From: Haliotis asinina
Taxonomy: Eukaryota; Mollusca; Gastropoda; Lepetellida; Haliotidae
DNA length: 64,000 nt
Direction: 5' to 3'
NCBI RefSeq assembly: GCF_037392515.1
Contig: NC_090282.1
Location: forward strand, 58,428,843 to 58,492,842
Below, piece by piece: positions 12,405-24,097 of this stretch. The first letter of the stretch is position 1. Each line of letters begins with the position of its first letter. The notes beneath the pieces were generated by a model, which did no database searches, was not told where the DNA came from, and saw nothing but the letters and a program-made list of their open reading frames with translations. Made by a program: the position numbers and the translations under genes.

Positions 12405-12695
12405 AACAGTTGTAGGGGTGGGGTAAATCCAACTACGGTCCTTGTGGGAAGCAAAAGTACCATATGTTCCCATGGTCCACATTCAATTATTAGCGACCTA
12501 TAACCTGTTTAATATTGTAATCTATTGTTTTCATAGTTTTATAGTTTTTAATTTACATGCTCGATTTATATTTATATTTGTGATATTCTCGTTGCTGTTT
12601 CTGAAATTTGTCTTCAGGTTTATATATTCTGAGACACGACTCTATTTCAGTCACGTTTATGGCTTACGTACTACCGATGTGACTAAACATCCAAA
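12405..12695 (+). mobile_element. Diverged LINE 3'-end fragment
   Basis: Matches the LINE 3' UTR in order: ggggtaaatccaactacggt, then ccatggtcc, then acctataacc, then a terminus resembling cgatatggctgaaatattgc heavily mutated to taccgatgtgac. The (ACTC)n tail has decayed. A 122-codon open frame over it is fortuitous. Confidence 0.6.
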
Positions 12696-12699
12696 CTCT

Positions 12700-13560
12700 C
12701 TCATACTCGTTCAAATCAAAACAAAACAAATTTGTGTCTATCTTATCCCGTACGGGAGCTCCCATACGCCAACTGGAAAATGGTACAGAAGCCAAACTGT
12801 AATACTTTAACAATTTCCTTACTTGTACTTCTCACGTGATTACTTCCCATATAGTCGTTGATAGCTCTTTGATTTCAAAACAGTAATCCTCTTTTTGAAG
12901 TCAAAACATGACCCCCCTCCTCCAGCCGAATAGTCATTCGTTTGTTTACCACTACTGGGTCATTTTTTTCTGACACCTAAAGCCCCTTTTAGCATCTGCT
13001 GTCTGTCAAGTAGACGTCTGTTGAAATTCCTTCGTGGTCATGTTATGCGTCTTGAGAGAGAAAGGTAATGGGTCTGAGGCCAAGAATATGGTATGATGCG
13101 ACACAGATGCATAGATTCCTCTTTGCCACCATTAACACGTTTCTCCTCAGTTCCGTTTGACATACTGATTCCGTTCACTGTCACTTTCCTATCCTTCACC
13201 TTTGTGTGAGACATTTTAAGAAGCTGTTGCTCGTAAGTCGTCCCGACTTTGCTGTTTCAATACTTGCATTAACACCATCAACGGCAGAATGCACTGCTGC
13301 AATATCCTTTTAGAACGCCATACTGAGGGCTTCCAATTGTGGAATGATGTCCATCATCAAGAAGAGTGTCGCTATGAAGATGAAGCCTTCCAGCCTCAAG
13401 CAGTGAGACTTTGTCCTAGAACTGTCCCTCCTGTGTTTTTTTAAATAGGCGATGAGCGACCCAAGTGATTTGTGCACTGCACTGATGAATTTATGAAATC
13501 ATATCCGTCGAATTTCGTGCACCTACTCGATTGTCACCAAAGGAGAGTCCAGAATTGTCT
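12700..13560. other. No supportable gene
   Basis: No recognisable coding or repeat signature apart from possible weak extension of the degenerate transposase-like sequence that follows. Confidence 0.35.
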
Positions 13561-14280
13561 GTTTGATTCTCATCTCTTCAGTCATAACTGTAATTTGCTG
13601 AAGAAATATTACAAGTCTGTAGGGGTTGTAAAGCTCCCTTCATGTACTTGACAACATCTGCAGATTTGGAAGTGCAGAGGTATGACCTGTGGACAATGCA
13701 ATGTACAGATATGCAGAAAGATTACCTTGATTTGTCTTGCTGCACAGCATGATTGAAGCTCCATCAGATCCACAGACAATTACTCGTAACCATGGTATTC
13801 CTCTGGTTTGCACAGAGAGAAGGTTTGTTCATTGAACAAAACTTCTGCCATCACACTCATGTCACTCAATTTCAGATTACCTGAACAGAATTTTTTCATG
13901 TGGCGTTCTTTATCCACAGTTTGGCAATGGGTATGAATTACAAATTCACTTGCAGCTATTGTTTCATCAATTCTTGTTGGAAGTGTATCCACAAAATCCG
14001 TGCCACAGTCAATGATGTGGCATTACCTCCGACTTGCAAGTCATCAAGATCCACACCATTTTCGCCCTTGTTAAACAACAAATCAACTAACAACTTACCG
14101 GTGTGACCTGTCGGCTTTGACAGCATTTCAACTGTACACACGTCGAAATGCACGAACGTCAAAAGTTTCAATATACATCTGGTCGGTACGAATTTAATGT
14201 GTTTGTCTAGTAACCTAAGTGGCGGAGTGGTGTTAGCACAAAAGCTTTTAGTAGAGTCACAAACAAATAAAGTAAACAAG
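13560..14280 (-). pseudogene. Degenerate coding remnant, possibly hAT-like
   Basis: Minus-strand frames show fragments that look like former protein: TGHTGKLLVDLLFN followed by GVDLDDL (near 14110-14050), and further downstream WLRVIVCGSDGASIML (near 13800-13750). The pattern resembles hAT/ZBED-type transposase-derived proteins, which carry a comparable '(G/S)DGASxM' stretch. It is broken into several frames with stops. The assignment rests on motif impression only, and an unrelated decayed cellular gene is equally possible. Confidence 0.28.
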
Positions 14281-15290
14281 AGGACGTGGACACAAGCGTA
14301 ACCTGTATGATTATTAGCTCAAGCCAAATGGAGGTCGCATCTGTGTCGAAATGTTCAATGCACCTTTCGGCAAGAAATTAACATTTTCATAACTGTAAGT
14401 GAATCCTACACATTTGCTATCGAGATCTTTTACCCCAAAATAGCACAGGGCTAACAGTCACACCCATCTCAAAATCCTCTATACCATTTACCATGTTTAT
14501 TTCAACTATTTACATAGTTTATGTACAGGACAGTATAGGAATAAGTGTAAGTGTGTGGGTACTTAGTGCACACTTAATTTACATGGTACATGTACAATAT
14601 ATTCAAATATTTTGATGCCGTTTATTCAGCACTGAAGAGGCCCCAGGCCTGTAGTACAATTACAATATACACATGGTAGAATACAAGCAATTATTATCGT
14701 GGATATTACATGACATTATTAAGACATGGCAGTATTTCCATAGTTTAAGGCATTCAATATGAATGCTGATACATTTCGTATAATTAGAGAATTATTTGAA
14801 CTCAGAGATCATGGGATGAACATGTTAAGCCTTGCACTTGCTATCCTAAATGTCTTCACATTTATAACCTTCAATTAAGTTTCAGTTTCAGTCGTGGATG
14901 TTAGCTGCTTATAAATAGAAACATTTACTTGACAAACTGAGGGCGTGATGCTAATCTTGCAGATAAATATCTTTTAACCTTTGTGTAAAAGGCATTATGA
15001 AATTTGAAATACAATTTACATGTCTGTCATACCACATGTAGTCAAAAACTGTATTGAAAAGTATCCCTTTCTCGTCCAATTTCGTTTACCATTTTTATCA
15101 TACACTAACATCATTTCATAGCACTTTCGTGGGTATCTGTTGGGGGACACATGGATAAATCACAACCAATATTTAACGGTATAACGTCCCGTGGCCCCAT
15201 ACACTAGGAATATTTGTTTTAATTCCAAGGGTTTTTTTCAACACGCAAATAGGTGTACTTTTTCAGTTGTATGATAACATTTAAATCCCC
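14281..15290. other. No supportable gene
   Basis: AT-rich; nothing recognised. A segment near 14630-14660 (gaagaggccccaggcctg) may be an old repeat remnant, but I could not place it. Confidence 0.35.
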
Positions 15291-15299
15291 ACACTTCTG

Positions 15300-16330
15300 A
15301 CCCAAAAAGTAGTACTGGGTTTATTCTTGCGTCAGATATCTTGAAAAAGGCATTATAAGATATGTCTGGAAGTACAGATAGGTCAATAGCGTGTATGGCC
15401 TCCTTGTGCGTTGACAACAGCGTTGCATCGTCTGTACATGGAGGGAGGGGATAGACAGTTGATGAAGGCCATGGGAACTTGCGTCTAGACACGGTGATAA
15501 GCCTGAGAGTCCTAGGTCGCACATCATTGAGCCTCCTCTGAATCTCGTCCCACAGGTGTTCTGTCGGGTTTAAGTCTGGACTGAGGGCACGCAATTGAAG
15601 ATTCCGTATGCCGTGTTGACGGACACAATCTCTAGTTACTCGGTCAGTATCGGCACGCGCGTTGTCCTGCTGGAAGACTTGGTTTCCCTGACGATCAAAA
15701 TGTGACACGACGTAAGGGTCTCAGCGCTTGATCAATGTAACGGACAGATAATACACCATTTGCTCTACCAAGACCTGTATTCCGGAACACCATAGGGCCT
15801 AGTTTGTGACTGACAGCAATAGCACCCCGCACTTTTATGCTCGGACCTCACCACGAGTCTCTTTCCAAGACACGTATTGGCAAAATGCTTCCCACGTTGT
15901 CGCCACAATCTCACTCTGCCATCGGCCGTTGAGAGGCAACACCGGCTGTCGACCACAGTTCGCCACTCCACGCCAATTCCGATGACGTGTGGCCCACTGG
16001 AGACGAGCACCACGATGTCTAACATTGAGGATCTGACCCCGGTATGAACAACATTTGACATTTCTCTGCCTTAAACACCTCAGCACTGTGTCGGACCTGG
16101 ATGGCCATTGGTGACTGCCAGTGGTTGTCCGTGCAGTTTTTGTAGCCTTAGCGAAACGATTTTGCAGGTGATGGCGGACATCATTGCGAGGATGGTCGGC
16201 TGTGCTTCCAATGGCTTGGACTCGTTGTTGCTGGTTTTTTATATTGTTCCAACATGAACAGAAAAGTGATTTGCAACATTCTTGTATTCAGTCTTCTTGA
16301 GGCTTGGTCCCTCTGTTCCCTTGTCATGTC
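15300..16330 (-). pseudogene. Tc1-family transposase pseudogene
   Basis: Reading the minus strand from about 16.3 kb, homologous blocks appear in transposase order but in several frames: HTH linker sequence (GSTADHPRND), RHRGARLQWATRHRNW (near 16.0 kb), DGRVRLWRQRG (near 15.9 kb), then QQDNARADT and ALSPDLNPTEHLWDE (15.65-15.53 kb). The second catalytic Asp (QQDN) and final Glu (HLWDE) of the DD34E triad are present, although the usual His after NARA is Asp. Frameshifts and stops make it non-functional. I could not delimit TIRs. Confidence 0.85.
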
Positions 16331-17205
16331 GCTACGGTTGAACAGTGAATACTGTGTATGTTCGGTGGCTCTCCTCATAGGGATGGCACCTCGGGATGCG
16401 CGTGCATTGTCATGAAATACGCACAAAAATTCTCGTTCCATCATTACTTTAGTAACTGCTATATGACATGTTTTTTTTGTATCAAATACAGAATCTGAAA
16501 TCAAATTTTCTTGAACAACGATCCAGATTTACCTAACATATAAAGCGTGAGAAAAATAATTAAAATTAAGATGAATTTTTTTGGCAATATTCAAGGATGT
16601 TATCTTGCGGAAATATTAGCTAATGGTAACCATGTCAACAGAAACCCTAAAGCATATATACTGTAGGTCAAATAAATGCTATATGCGAATTTTTGTGTGT
16701 GGCGAGATATGTGTCAGTGACCTGAATATTTTGAAAGTCCCTCCGATCCCTAAATAGTAGCCGTTGTCTGACGTAAATCTATTGAACCGTCTCGCATTTG
16801 ATTGGACGGTCATTGGACGCTCAAAGGTTACCTGACGCGACCTTTTACCAGGTTTTGTTAGACTCAGTGGTGGAGTGTAACGAAATACACTGAGACGAAG
16901 TTTACTTAGACTGGTACATGTATAATAGTTCTTTTGCAGAACTGCCAAGGTTTTCGGAAAATAAACTGGAATCGATTGGACTGAACTAGCCTAGGTCAGG
17001 TTCGAAGACAAACATATTGCTTCAGTGTCTCCTGCTCAGTATTTGCGTTTACCAGTTTCACGTTCACGTGCGTCACTGTTGTATTAGTGGTTAATTGAGT
17101 TGGTTACCTCATAGACCGATAGAACCCTGCAGAATCAGCACCAGTCAGTTATGGGAAACATCAGGAGCATATAGCTATTCCAGGGAATTCCACGAGACCG
17201 TCAGA
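16331..17205. other. No supportable gene
   Basis: Minus-strand open frames around 16.18-16.50 and 16.68-16.95 kb have no recognised domain. The first overlaps the upstream edge of the Tc1 remnant. Confidence 0.35.
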
Positions 17206-17438
17206 GTGAGAGAGTTTAGTGTTTCGCCGCATTCAGCAATATTCCAGATTTATGGCGACGGTTTGTAAATGAATAATCGATTCTGGGCCAGACAAACTAG
17301 TGATTAACAGTATGAGCAGTACGAACCGATAACGTGTGTCAGGCGAGCCAGCGAGTCTGACCACCCGATCCCGTAAGTCGGCTTTAATGGCAAGCATGGG
17401 TTGCTGAAGGCCTATTCTACCCCGGACCTTCACGGGTC
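17206..17438 (-). mobile_element. SINE family A copy
   Basis: Matches the intact copies at 47.0 and 50.0 kb through the body: gcaatattccag, tgaccacccgatcccgtaag, gggttgctgaaggcctattc and the 5' end accttcacgggtc (minus-strand 5' end). Several internal indels are present and the (ACTC)n tail is reduced to gtgagagag. Confidence 0.8.
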
Positions 17439-18239
17439 GCGTCCGTCCGATGTCCGTCATCACCTTCACTACCTAAAGTAATGGCGCAATGCAAATGTGG
17501 ATCACTACATTCAGCTTCGTTCAAGAATAACAAACAATTTAAATTGTGTTCAACCAAAGTTAAAGTACTGGCCTGAAGGAAATGCACATTGCAAAATCTG
17601 GTTTCGATTTAGCAATGTTTGAGTTGCGTCAATTTATATATTGTGGACCTTTGCTCAACGTATAACTTGAACACATTTGAATGTACTGACATATCGTCAT
17701 CCACTGAGTGAAGATCGTTTATTTGAGAGTCAAAATCGGGTTTCTAATGACTTTCAGAAATATCAGTAAAGAATTGGTAGGTGTCACGAATGGCGTTTGA
17801 TAGGCCAAACATCCATGACTGTGTTTACGATTACATGCGACTGAAGCTTAGCGACCGGCTAAGCAGGCTGGTGAGGTACATCGATGGGTCGTAATGTATT
17901 CTACAGTGAATAAGTTCGAGTCGGGTGCAAATATTCTCAGTTGTACACAGATTGATCGTTTCGTTACGTCGTTGTACTTTTAAGAATAAACAACAGTTAA
18001 TTTACCGATGTTACTCTGAGATGTGACTGACGGGTGCTACAGTTAGGACAGGACACGTTCATTATTTTGGCGAACACCTGATGTCATGATTGCACCTTCA
18101 ATCATTCACAATTTCCATCATGAATTGCTAGAAAATGTGCAATGATGTATCTTTCTACCGTATTAATATATCATTAGTGGTGAATGTTTTAGTGTGTGTA
18201 TTTTTGTATATAGCGTCGCTATTCATCCATATTTGTTGT

Positions 18240-18295
18240 GTATTATACACACACATACCACACACACACCATATACATGTACATATATATGTATA
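18240..18295. repeat. CA-rich microsatellite and AT palindrome
   Basis: Runs of cacaca are followed by acatgtacatatatatgtatat, a short self-complementary stretch. Simple-sequence DNA. Confidence 0.7.
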
Positions 18296-18499
18296 TACGC
18301 TATAAAATGTTCGTAATGTATATTACAATACATGTACACATATACATTAAGGTTTATTATCGTTTGTCTTATAGCAATTATGGAGAAAGACTTTCTCACA
18401 TAGAAAGGACACATGACCCCAGTCTATTTACTGTCCTCCTGCTGTTTCACTTCAAACCCTCCTGGAACACCTTGGACAGCTGGTTAAAAAACTGTTCAA

Positions 18500-20759
18500 C
18501 TACAAAGAACCCATGTGGACAAACAGGAAACTCAAGACCAAACTTAAACAACTTGACAACAAGAGTACATATCTCAAGAGCCAGACCCCATCTCAGAAAA
18601 TTAAATTGGCGCAGTTTCTTCAAGAGCCATTTGATATGTCAAACAAATAGTTGGGAAGACCCACAAAACTGCCCTAGTCCATCCCTGCCCAGACACAAAC
18701 ACCTCTTCACCTCCATCAGGACCTCCACCCGGATCTCGGATGCCTCAATTTCCCATATTATTCAACCCAGCTACCACCCCCTGGCTTTTTTATGTTACCC
18801 CCTATCCGTAACCCCTGGCCCGCCAACCCATTTCTACCTCAGTCTTTTACTTCCACTTCCCGATTCACAAATGAAGTACGTCCTACCTCAACACCCATGC
18901 CTTCCCATCCCGATACCAATAACAATAATATACCCCCAGTGACAGCGTCTACTTCATCTGGTCCCACTCCACCTATTTCCAATACTCCCCTACCCGGCCT
19001 CGTCTCATCTAACGCTACATCCGTCTCTACTCACAAACCCAGTACCAATTCCGAATCAATTCTCACAAATCTTCAGCCTCCCAAGGTGCACACTCATCCA
19101 AGGAATATATAAAGTTAAATATATAAAGAACAGGAAATACGCAAAGAAAGGGAAAGAATAGAAACAATTGCTTCATCAACTACAAAAACAAAAAGATAAA
19201 CGCACTTCCAACGCTCACTCCTAACCCTTTGTCAATGCTCATGTTCAGACAAAGACACAGACTGACTGCAGACGTGTGACAAGTTACAAATGGACATCGA
19301 AAAGCTCATTTCAGAAGTTGAACGGACACCCCCTTTGGAACCGTCCGGTACCAAATGTAATTCTATATTAAGTGACAGCGACTTATTGAAGGGGAATGCT
19401 TATAGTGACGAGACTGTTAAATGTGTTTTGCATGTTTTGGCTGAAAATGTAGGGTATTCACACGTAGGGCCTGTTATAAAACCCGTTCATAATTTAGTGG
19501 GACTTCAACCCAAGGTCATTCCATCAGTAGCTAAAATGGCGAAAAAGAGAGCGCCATTAAACAGCATGTTTGTTGCACGACAACTTTCGGATACGACGGA
19601 CACAACACTTTACAGTGACGAGACTTCAAAATTTGGGCAGAGGGTTCAAAATTATATCGTGACGCTGACGACATTACCAATTTAATAGGTATGAGAGAAA
19701 TGGCTGATAAGTCGGCCAATTCCATTCCTTCGACGCTCAAACAAATAGTCTCTGATTTGGACAGTGTAACTGACGTGACAGACACTGGGAAAAAGATAGC
19801 AATCAGTATCAAAAATACAATGTCAAATCGTGCAGCATCAGAAAAGTCCTTTAACTCTCTGGTGAAGGATTACCGAACGGCTCTTCTTTCGGAAATCATA
19901 CCACGGTGGAATGTCCTGTCCAAACGTGATCAGGAGTCTCTGGGCAACGTGCACAATTTTTATTGTGGTCTTCACCTTTTCGTCAACCTTGCAGACCAAA
20001 GTACGTCCACTCTTAGCCAGAACAAGGCTAAGATTGCTAAAACATCCCGGTTGGAAAGTGACGCTGTAGGTTTTCTAAGGGTGTGCTGCAAGGCGTGGAG
20101 GGTATGAAAAAGGCGGTTGCCACGAACTTATGTCACTATTCTTAGAATCAAGGGGGGTAAAAAATGAATTAACAAATTTCCGTGGCAACCGTTTTAATAT
20201 CCTTTTCCACAATGCCGCAGTAGTATTTTATTTACTTTTGTATCCTTCTTTGATACTGTAAATGCTGGCTCTAATAATCTTATGGCCTCCATCAAACAAT
20301 CGCCACACAGTACTGTAAATTTAGCAGGGTGTCGAGCTTTAGGCCTGATTTCAAAATTTATCACTACCCCTCTGTGGAATATTTTGGAGGGGCGTGATCA
20401 TAGCGTGCTGGACATGAGTACCATACACACAATTCTCATACAGAACATGCAAACTCTTAACTACACGCAGTTCATTTCAGGGGAATGCAATTCATTCATG
20501 ACAAACAAAGACCGAGACTAATTCAGAAAACAAAAGACAAACGCTGGACGGTGGTCCTGACGACACTTCGGTTCCCAAACAGACAGAAGACGTGGTACTG
20601 ACTGAACGGACACAAAGTGGGGACTGTGGCGCCGACATTGAACATATTCTGGAATTCTTAATTATAGATTTTACGACCCTACTGCAACGATTTCTGACAG
20701 AGCAACTCCCTGGCGGCGAGCACTCTGCGAAAACAAATCTCACCCATTCCCGAATGTAA
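18500..20759 (+). pseudogene. Decayed member of an uncharacterised transposase-like family
   Basis: Blocks of one protein lie in order on the + strand but in shifting frames: a basic coiled-coil segment (NRKLKTKLKQLDNKSTYLKS, 18.52 kb), a Pro/Ser/Thr-rich stretch (18.7-19.1 kb), then from 19290 an acidic segment leading to LYSDETSKFG (19.61 kb), LREMADKSA (19.69 kb), NTMSNRAASEKSFNSLVKDY (19.82 kb), FYCGLHLFVNLAD (19.96 kb), GCHELMSLF-like and FRGNRFNILFHNA (20.18 kb), AGCRALGLISKFITTPLW (20.32 kb), and LLQRFLTEQLPGGEHS, ending at TAA 20757-20759. I recall this block order from multicopy invertebrate and fish proteins of unknown function. The conserved SDETSK and SNRAA (usually SDRAA) positions could be DDE-type acidic residues. 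Several frameshifts are needed, so it is not functional as read. Confidence 0.6.
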
Positions 20760-21145
20760 ACCTGTATTGAAACATAATAAACTACCAGAAACTGTTTTGC
20801 CCAATTAGATTATTTACAATATACCAAAACATCTTTCTCTATTTATTCACAAGAGTCCCATATCATGTTTAATTTTCATAAAGTAAGCAGCTGGATCAGT
20901 GCTGTGTCCGACCAGGAAGGGACTACCGTACTCGGGCACGCATCAAACCCGTACAGAACTACATATGCATCTGTTATTACACGCAGAAAAGAAATTCAGC
21001 AAGCTAAACACGAAAACACTCAGACAAACTCAAGAACGAATGGGAAAGAAAAAAAAACCAAAACAAATTAAGAGAACATGCACAACGTATACAAGAAATA
21101 TCCATGGCAAAGCGTGGCTGAGGTTGAAACCGACTAAACGATATA

Positions 21146-22437
21146 CGAAGGTTGGCTGAAAAGTTCTAAGCCTCACTGGGGAAAAAAGTTACAAAGTCCA
21201 CGTTTGTAATTTATTTTTCTACATAGTCCCCTTCCAAGTTCACACACTTTTGCCAGCGATGCTGCAAGGCCCGAATCCCGGTCAGGAAGAAATCTTCTTC
21301 AGCTACCCTAAAAAAATCAGTCACAGCGGAAATGACGTCATCATTACTTGCAAAGGCGACCGGCGAGTTCCTTTTTCATTTTGGGGAACAGGTGGAAGTC
21401 AGAAGGAGCCAACTCAGGTGAATAAGGAGGATGGTCAATGAGTTCAAAGCCACAATCGCAGATTGTTGACATGGCCACCACCGATTTGTGAACAGGCGCA
21501 TTGTCTTGGTGGAAGAGGACACCTTTAGCGATCATCCCTCGTCGTTTGGCTTTGATTGCTTCTCGCAACTGGTACAGTAGATCAGCATAGTATCTGCCGT
21601 TGATAGTTTGACCTTTTTTAAGATAATCAATGAGCAGAATACCCCTGGAATCCCAAAAGACAGATGCCATCACCTTTCCAGCTGAAGGAACAGACTTGGC
21701 TTTCTTCGGAGCTGGTGAATCAGGACGCTTCCACTGTTTTGACTGTAGTTTTGTTTCTGGTTGAAAGTGATGTATCCAGGTCTCATCCATGGTTACAAAT
21801 CGTGTTACAAAATCATCGGGATCTGCTTCAAAACGACGCAAATTGTCAAGGGACGTCTGGAACCTGACACGTTTCTGTTCTGCTGTCAAGAGCTTTGGCA
21901 CCCATCTTGCAGAAACTTTCGTCATTCCTAATTCGTTGGTGATAATATGCTCAACCCTCTCATGAGAGATGCCCACTACACTAGCAATATGTCGAGTAGT
22001 CAATCGTCGATCATCCATCAACATATCGAGCACTCGCGTGATGTTTTCTGGAGTGGTTGCTGTTGAAGACCTTCCTGAGCGTGGGTCATCATCGAGGCTT
22101 TGTCTGCCACGCTTAAATTCTGCAGCCCACTTCTTTTCTGTGGAAAATGAAGGAGCATCATCCCCTAGAGTGGAGACCATGTCAGCATGTATCTGTGTTG
22201 GGGACATCCCTTTCTTTTGCAAGTACTTGATGACTGCCCTGTATTCAGTTTTCTCCATTTCTGATGATTTCAGAGGGTAGGTTTACCAAAAGAATTGTAG
22301 TTGAGATAAAACTATTAGTACGTTTGTAGTTCTTGTGTCTATGATTCACTAAATGATTGCCCTCATTGGTGGCAAACACCTGTCTCTACCTGGTGGGGAA
22401 AAAACACTCAGGCTGAGAACTTTTCAGCCAACCCTCG
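21146..22437 (-). mobile_element. Mariner transposon, nearly complete
   Basis: About 1.29 kb, bounded by inverted repeats beginning cgaaggttggctgaaaagtt at 21146 and, on the other strand, cgagggttggctgaaaagtt at 22437. The arms share about 30 bp. TA dinucleotides flank both ends (21144-21145 and 22438-22439), the target duplication expected of Tc1/mariner insertion. It contains the transposase frame described separately. Apart from one coding frameshift, the copy is structurally whole and looks young. Confidence 0.92.
21344..22258 (-). CDS. Mariner transposase (DD34D), C-terminus frameshifted
   Basis: Encodes a cut-and-paste DNA transposase. The 304-residue frame from the ATG at 22258 has the mariner N-terminal HTH region (MEKTEYRAVIKYL), the linker motif WVPKLL, and three catalytic blocks: VTMDETWIHHF, HQDNAPVHK and YSPELAPSDFHLFP. 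The spacing between the second and third Asp is 34 residues, which defines a DD34D mariner. The frame stops early at KELAGRLCK. A different frame continues with family-like sequence to a stop near 21180, ending GDYVEK, so about 45 terminal residues are shifted by a small indel. All catalytic residues are retained, but a normal C-terminus is not made unless the reference contains an error. Confidence 0.92.
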   Translation of the reverse strand: MEKTEYRAVIKYLQKKGMSPTQIHADMVSTLGDDAPSFSTEKKWAAEFKRGRQSLDDDPRSGRSSTATTPENITRVLDMLMDDRRLTTRHIASVVGISHERVEHIITNELGMTKVSARWVPKLLTAEQKRVRFQTSLDNLRRFEADPDDFVTRFVTMDETWIHHFQPETKLQSKQWKRPDSPAPKKAKSVPSAGKVMASVFWDSRGILLIDYLKKGQTINGRYYADLLYQLREAIKAKRRGMIAKGVLFHQDNAPVHKSVVAMSTICDCGFELIDHPPYSPELAPSDFHLFPKMKKELAGRLCK

Positions 22438-22439
22438 TA

Positions 22440-23699
22440 TATTAAACCACCCCCTACTCCCCCTCCCCAGCCCCAAAACACAGAAGATGAACAGTAAGAT
22501 GCACCTTCAGAACTGTTCATTATTTCTAAATCCTCTAAACCTCTAACTATCAGCCAATTATCTACTAACTTGAAAAAAACTTAACTTTGCACTTGGAAAA
22601 CGGTTGCCAAATGAGGCTCAATTTCTGGTGGGGTAAAAAGTAAATCATTTTATTTAATGTAGAAAATGGGGAACAAATGTACTGCGTGGGAATGGCACTA
22701 GGGCAAGTTACTGGCTATCCATCATGGTTTAACATAAAATATGACAACGACTCTACAGTCGATACCTTTGAACGTCTAGACGATTACGCAGCCGGTGACT
22801 TACAGATTATCCATCTATAGCAGAATCACAGTAAGATGAATTGAAATATTAAGTAAACATTTGAAGGATATATTAAAAATTATTTTTAGCATTTTAAGAG
22901 CGCTTCAAGTTTCAAAATTTTGTAAATTTTCCTGACATCAAGCACGAAAATCACTCTCAAACGTGTTACAAATAATGTATTATAATAACGTTAATGTGGT
23001 AACTATTTATACACATTTCAGTAACAATGTTCAGCAAAACGCTCGTGATGATCTTCGTTTATGTTTATCGTCCATTTAAGGACTACTCCCTGTTAGACAA
23101 GGGTGGGTAACTCTGATTATGCTAACCGAGCTCATTGTTATTTAAATGAAGTCAATGTGTTGGGCGCAAAAAGGCTTTTTAATGGCCCAAGTCACCCTAA
23201 AACTGAAAAACCAACCAACCGAGCTCATTTCAATATGCAGATTGAGATCAGCCTAGCAAGGAGATGGAACGTGTCGGGTGGCGGGCGGTCCTTCGAAATC
23301 GTCAACATAGATAACGGTAAACACTTTCGAAGCTTATAAAAGCAAATTGACTTTATAATCTGCGACACACAAAAGGTTTTCATTGTAATTAAACCACGAT
23401 CTACATAAATATATATTATGGGTATTTTTATTTATCTTTTCAAATTTCAACCCGAAATACGTATCATTTGCTCCGTTTCTCTTTCCCGGACTGCACGTGC
23501 AACAACGTATTGCACGTCTCACGGACGAAACCACTGACGTCACGGAACGTGGCACGTGCATGTTTAAATGCTTATGTGTCCACACAGGTTTGATAAATTT
23601 AGCTTCAAATTTTTGAATGCACAATTTCTTTATATGCTTAGTATCCATCATAATACAGGGAAATATTCCCATATTTAGCAGAGATTCTGCAAAGTCTCG
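22440..23699. other. No supportable gene
   Basis: AT-rich, no recognised repeat or gene. A minus-strand open frame near 23334-23672 lacks any motif. Around 23490-23560 there are several cacgtgc/acgtgc E-box-like words, which may be chance. Confidence 0.4.
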
Positions 23700-23719
23700 A
23701 AAGTTTTGAGGGAGCTATT

Positions 23720-24060
23720 GTAGAAACTATAGTGATAATGATAATAATTCTCTTATATAGCGCCTAGTATCCATCTGACTAGTTGCTCACTGGACGCTCT
23801 AATCAGAATCTGATTATCATTACCCCGGATAACCCAAGCTGCCTCTTAGGCGCTAGAAAGTTATAGTCACAGGACTCTATCTCACCGGGTACCCATATTC
23901 TGCTGGGTGAACAGGGGCAAATTTGAACAAACTCACTTGCCTAAGGTGAGATATCATCTCTAGACCACATGTTTCCCATGTGCTTCGTTGTGGGGCAGGA
24001 TCGAAGTCCTAGAAACTCTCAGGAGTTCAACTGCCAAACACGGCCATCCATCCAAGGACT
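23720..24060. mobile_element. SINE-like dispersed repeat
   Basis: Begins with gataatgataataattctc and tatatagcgcctagtatcc, and continues through acctaaggtgag to ggggcaggatcgaagtcc. The last resembles the reverse of a tRNA-like B box. I recognise this style from other molluscan dispersed repeats but cannot name the family. Confidence 0.45.
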
Positions 24061-24097
24061 GTCTGAGTTCTAACTTCAACTGATGGTGACCTGAGCA

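Noticed and set aside
12442-12810. A 122-codon + strand open frame with hydrophobic stretches
   Set aside because: It lies on a diverged LINE 3' UTR; the hydrophobicity comes from T-rich UTR sequence.
18238-18942. A 234-codon + strand open frame
   Set aside because: It begins in CA/AT microsatellite sequence (translating to His/Thr/Tyr-rich text) and crosses the family-specific coiled-coil in the wrong frame. The real homology is in another frame.
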